A DNA stretch of 6,111 nt from NCBI GenBank assembly GCA_029858845.1, contig JAOUEG010000118.1, positions 1 through 6,111 of the forward strand, in the 5' to 3' direction. The stretch comes from Chloroflexota bacterium (GTDB lineage Bacteria > Chloroflexota > Limnocylindria > Limnocylindrales > CSP1-4). Shown piece by piece: positions 5,510-6,111 of this stretch. How positions within the stretch are numbered: the first letter of the stretch is position 1; every line of letters starts with the position of its first letter. The notes beneath the pieces are model-generated. The model saw only the letters and a program-made list of their open reading frames with translations, did no database searches and was not told the DNA's origin. A program made the position numbers and the translations under genes.

Positions 5510-6111
5510 TGATCGGGGTTGGGACGATGGGTCCGGTCGGGTCGCCGGCGGCCAGGGAGGATTTCCGGAGCTCGGCCGGCGATGCCTACGCACCGGAACG
5601 GGACGCCTGGGCGGTCCTAGCCTCCGTGGGCGGTCTGGGGCCGGTCGCCTTCGCCGCCCTGCTGGTCCGCTTCGGGTCCGGTGAGGGTGTCCTGACCGCC
5701 GCGACCGAGCCGGGTGCCGTCGTCAGGCTTGCGGATACGCCACCGGTGGAGCGCGATCCCGGGGCGCCCATGCGCCGACCCGTCCCCGCTGCGGTGGCCC
5801 GAGCCATCGCGGAGGCGGCAGCGGACCGTGGCCGGTTCCTCGAGCGTCTCCGTGGCCTTGCGATCCGGGTCGTGACCGCCGAGGAGCCGGCATATCCGAC
5901 GCGTCTTCTGGCGATCGAGATGCCGCCCCACGTCCTGTTCGTTCGCGGCTCGGTCGCAGCCCTCCAGCACGACCGCGCCGCCGCGATCGTCGGGACGCGT
6001 CATCCGACGTCGGCCGGGCGGGTATGCGCCGGGCGCGTGGCGGCAGCGCTCGTCGCGGCCGATGCCGCCGTGATCTCCGGTCTCGCATACGGTATCGACG
6101 GCGCAGCCCAC
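5509..6111 (+). CDS. dprA: DNA-processing protein DprA (5' part, cut by window end)
   Basis: DprA binds incoming single-stranded DNA in the cytoplasm and loads RecA onto it during transformation. The frame runs 201 codons without a stop to the last base, so the C-terminal part is missing. Residues 33-65 resemble the N-terminal helical (SAM-like) domain, with AWAVLASVGGLGPVAF and then LLVRFGS. Residues 129-148 give the usual YPTRLLAI...PPHVLFVRGS entry. The Rossmann-like core follows with AIVGTRHPTSAGR (159-171) and VISGLAYGIDGAAH (188-201), the DprA signature. About 30 N-terminal residues lie outside the conserved part, so ATG at 5527 (residue 7) or a later start is possible; ATG at 5509 is chosen for its TGATG overlap with the comM stop, which suggests coupling. 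No Shine-Dalgarno is seen. The comM-dprA order is common in bacteria. Confidence 0.9.
   Translation, partial: MIGVGTMGPVGSPAAREDFRSSAGDAYAPERDAWAVLASVGGLGPVAFAALLVRFGSGEGVLTAATEPGAVVRLADTPPVERDPGAPMRRPVPAAVARAIAEAAADRGRFLERLRGLAIRVVTAEEPAYPTRLLAIEMPPHVLFVRGSVAALQHDRAAAIVGTRHPTSAGRVCAGRVAAALVAADAAVISGLAYGIDGAAH

Noticed and set aside
5586..6111. Minus-strand frames at the right end, up to 164 codons
   Set aside because: They lie opposite the conserved DprA coding sequence, whose AIVGTR and SGLAYGID motifs show the plus strand is coding.

Overview
The window is GC-rich (roughly 70% by eye), densely packed and read entirely on the + strand. It holds five complete genes and one cut off by the right edge. 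The very high GC, the four stop/start overlaps, the mix of start signals with and without a Shine-Dalgarno sequence, and a receiver-CpaE-type ATPase fusion fit a high-GC Chloroflexota-like or actinobacterial-grade bacterium. No rRNA or other taxonomic marker is present, so this placement is a guess. I see no tRNA, rRNA, CRISPR array, insertion sequence or phage gene.

Left block (35-2609): a TyrA-family prephenate/arogenate dehydrogenase, a NUDIX hydrolase of the 'predicted phosphoesterase' type, and a membrane-anchored alpha/beta hydrolase. They are joined by two 4-base GTGA overlaps, so they look like one translationally coupled transcript although their functions have no obvious link.

Middle (2609-3781): one protein joining a CheY-like receiver with all its key residues to a CpaE/TadZ-type, ParA/MinD-related ATPase. 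It overlaps the hydrolase stop by one base (TGATG), yet it has a good GGAGG ribosome binding site. A perfect TATAAT and an inverted repeat lie in the end of the hydrolase reading frame just upstream, so it may also be transcribed separately.

Right block (3920-6111): after a 138-base gap come a ComM/YifB AAA+ ATPase and a 5' partial dprA, again joined by a TGATG overlap. Both families act in processing incoming DNA during natural transformation. A Tad/Flp-pilus-type ATPase next to comM-dprA permits the idea that pilus and DNA uptake are linked, but no other pilus gene is visible.

Most of the window is ordinary chromosomal housekeeping, and I found no convincing undescribed system. The points most worth a second look are the complete receiver on the CpaE-like ATPase, its promoter inside the upstream gene, the matching leaderless-type promoters before tyrA and comM, and substitutions in the TyrA substrate-pocket motifs.
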